DNA of 6,183 nucleotides from an uncultured Clostridia bacterium (GTDB lineage: Bacteria; Bacillota; Clostridia; Monoglobales; Firm-18): contig CALDNB010000003.1 of assembly GCA_937914775.1 (NCBI GenBank), forward strand, positions 1 through 6,183. Direction: 5' to 3'. Positions within the stretch are counted from its first letter, which is position 1, and every line of letters begins with the position of its first letter. Positions 4,762 to 6,183 of the stretch are shown piece after piece. The notes below the pieces were generated by a model. It ran no database searches, had not been told where the DNA came from, and saw only the letters and a program-made list of their open reading frames with translations. Position numbers and translations under genes: made by a program.

Positions 4762-5674
4762 AAATAATCTTCGTATTAACATACCCGAATTTAAAAATAT
4801 GACTTGCAAAAAAGACGGGGAAATACTGCCCTGTAAAAAGCCGATTACAATAAGAGATTTATTTACAATGACTTCGGGACTTAATTATGATATGAATACC
4901 GAAGCATTTAAAAAAGCAAGAAAAATTACAGAGGGCAGATTTGACACACTGGAAACAGTAAAATGTCTTGCAAAGATGCCTCTTGATTTTGAGCCGGGTG
5001 AAAGATGGCAGTACAGTTTGTCCCACGACGTACTTGCTGCTTTTGTTGAAGTTGTATCAGGAATAAAGTTCAGAGACTATGTAGCAGAAAACGTATTAAA
5101 GCCAACAGATACTTACGGTACATTTTGTCTTACAGAAAAGCAAAAAGAAAACCTTGCGTCACTGTACTGGTTTGTAAGTAACGACGGAACTGCAAAAGAC
5201 GCTATAAGTGCACAGAGTTCCAATACAAATATGAGTGGCGGTTATTTAAGAGAAACAACTGACGGCAATGAATTTATTTTTGGTGACAATTATGACAGCG
5301 GCGGTGCAGGTTTTATTTCTACTGCTCTTGATTTTGCGAAAATTACTTCCGCAATTGTAAACGGTGATTTGCTTAATAAAAATACAGTTGATCTATGGCG
5401 TACCAATCAATTAACAAAAGAACAACTTGTGAATTACAACTGGGGACAGTTGCTTGGATACGGTTACGGTCTTGGCGTAAGAACTTTAACAGACAAAGCC
5501 CTTGGCGGCTCTTCGGGACCTATTGGTGAATTCGGCTGGTGCGGTGCGGCAGGTGCAATTTCTATTATGGATATTGATAACAATCTATCGTTGTTTTACT
5601 GTCAGCACATGCTTAACAATCAGGAGGCGTACATTCAGCCAAGATTAAGAAATATTTTATACGGATGTATATAA
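4754..5674 (+). pseudogene. Serine hydrolase (beta-lactamase family), 3' part after the frameshift
   Basis: Carries the rest of the enzyme. IPEFKNMTC is followed by the ITIRDLFTMTSGLNYD block, the second catalytic motif YSLSHDVL (Tyr at residue 87 of this frame, codon 5012-5014), AAFVEVVSG, the GGAGFISTALDFAKI helix and FGWCGAAGAISIMDI near the C-terminus. That last block (W-x-GAAG) takes the place of the KTG motif in this branch. All core residues after the break look intact, so the damage appears recent. The ATG at 4754 overlaps the stop of the 5' piece by 8 bases but lacks a ribosome site, so only weak reinitiation could express it, and it would lack the SxxK nucleophile. Restored length would be about 385 residues, normal for the family. 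ispF follows 12 bp after the stop. Confidence 0.85.
4761..4779 (+). other. Probable 19-bp insertion causing the +1 frameshift
   Basis: Removing these bases joins GAT-TA to C-ATA-CCC and restores an open frame reading DPLYDYIPEFKNM, with the DP-to-PEF spacing usual in this family. Nineteen is 6x3+1, which matches the observed frame change. Bases 4764-4775 are the exact reverse complement of 4680-4691. The exact ends of the insert are an inference. Confidence 0.6.
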
Positions 5675-5680
5675 GGGGTG
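5674..5680 (+). promoter_or_regulatory. Ribosome binding site that sets the ispF start
   Basis: AGGGGTG overlaps the last base of the preceding stop codon and lies 6 bases before GTG 5687. A GTG at 5678 is itself part of this site, so 5687 is the better start. Confidence 0.75.
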
Positions 5681-5686
5681 AACTTT

Positions 5687-6160
5687 GTGAGAGTAGGAAT
5701 AGGTTATGACGTACACAGACTGGTTGAAGGCAGAAAACTAATCCTTGGCGGTGTTCACATTCCTTTTGAATTGGGACTATCCGGTCATTCAGACGCCGAC
5801 GTTTTAGTTCACGCAATCATGGACGCAATTCTTGGCGCCTGTGCCTTAGGTGACATCGGTTTGCACTTCCCTGATACAGATGACAGATACAAAGGTGTTT
5901 CAAGTATTGAACTGTTAAAGGAAGTAAACGGACTTATCAGAGTTAAGGGTTATCGTGTTAACAACATTGATGCTGTTGTTGTTGCGCAGAAACCGAAAAT
6001 ACAGCCTTATGTATATGAAATGAGAAAGAATATTGCCGAAGCATTATGTATTAATGCGGATTGCGTAAGCGTAAAAGGTACAACTACTGAAGGTCTTGGT
6101 TTTGAAGGAACAATGGAAGGCATTTCTACCCAAAGTGTAGTTTCTTTAGAAAAACGGTAA
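5687..6160 (+). CDS. ispF: 2-C-methyl-D-erythritol 2,4-cyclodiphosphate synthase
   Basis: Fifth enzyme of the non-mevalonate (MEP) isoprenoid pathway. It cyclises CDP-methylerythritol 2-phosphate to methylerythritol cyclodiphosphate with release of CMP, as a cytoplasmic homotrimer using a divalent metal. With GTG 5687 as start the protein has 157 residues, and the metal ligands fall at Asp8, His10 and His42, exactly the Escherichia coli numbering, which supports this start. Other marks are GYDVHRL (6-12), GHSDADVLVH (33-42), LGDIGLHFPDTD, AQKPKIQPY and the C-terminal KGTTTEGLGFEG. An alternative GTG nine bases upstream adds three residues and falls in the ribosome site. It is complete and probably functional. 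It lies behind the broken hydrolase gene and likely depends on that gene's promoter; ispD, its common neighbour, is not in view. Confidence 0.97.
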   Translation: MRVGIGYDVHRLVEGRKLILGGVHIPFELGLSGHSDADVLVHAIMDAILGACALGDIGLHFPDTDDRYKGVSSIELLKEVNGLIRVKGYRVNNIDAVVVAQKPKIQPYVYEMRKNIAEALCINADCVSVKGTTTEGLGFEGTMEGISTQSVVSLEKR

Positions 6161-6183
6161 AAATCAAAGAAAATTCAAGATAT

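Overview
The window looks like a low-GC, endospore-forming, anaerobic member of the Clostridia. The evidence is AT-rich DNA with strong AGGAGG-type ribosome sites, an alpha/beta-type small acid-soluble spore protein, a clostridial-type rubredoxin and the RqcP (YabO) ribosome quality-control factor. All names come from recognising sequence motifs by eye; no database search was run.

Layout. (1) Positions 1-1392, plus strand: a housekeeping operon with the 3' three quarters of proA, then rqcP, then a 52-residue rubredoxin. It ends in a strong hairpin that also works in the opposite direction. (2) Positions 1406-3545, minus strand: a two-gene accessory unit. The first gene encodes a protein with a repetitive N-terminus, two peptidoglycan-binding repeats and a C-terminal domain resembling the 'Bacterial toxin 44' family. 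That domain is cut by an in-frame TAG, yet the frame stays open and domain-like for 96 more codons. The second gene starts 18 bp after the real end of that frame. It encodes a membrane-anchored protein of unknown family, which is a candidate immunity protein. (3) Positions 3607-3919, plus: a spore DNA-binding protein gene with its own terminator. (4) Positions 3967-4454, plus: a TspO/MBR membrane protein with its own terminator. (5) Positions 4456-6160, plus: a serine hydrolase (beta-lactamase fold) gene broken by a +1 frameshift, followed closely by ispF.

The most interesting part is the minus-strand unit. It has the order and spacing of a polymorphic toxin-immunity pair. Its parts (wall-binding repeats, membrane-anchored partner) point to action in the cell envelope. 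Its stop codon means it is either freshly inactivated or read through. The second notable item is the broken serine hydrolase. Its frameshift is best explained by a 19-bp insertion, 12 bp of which are the inverted complement of sequence about 75 bp upstream, as expected from template switching.
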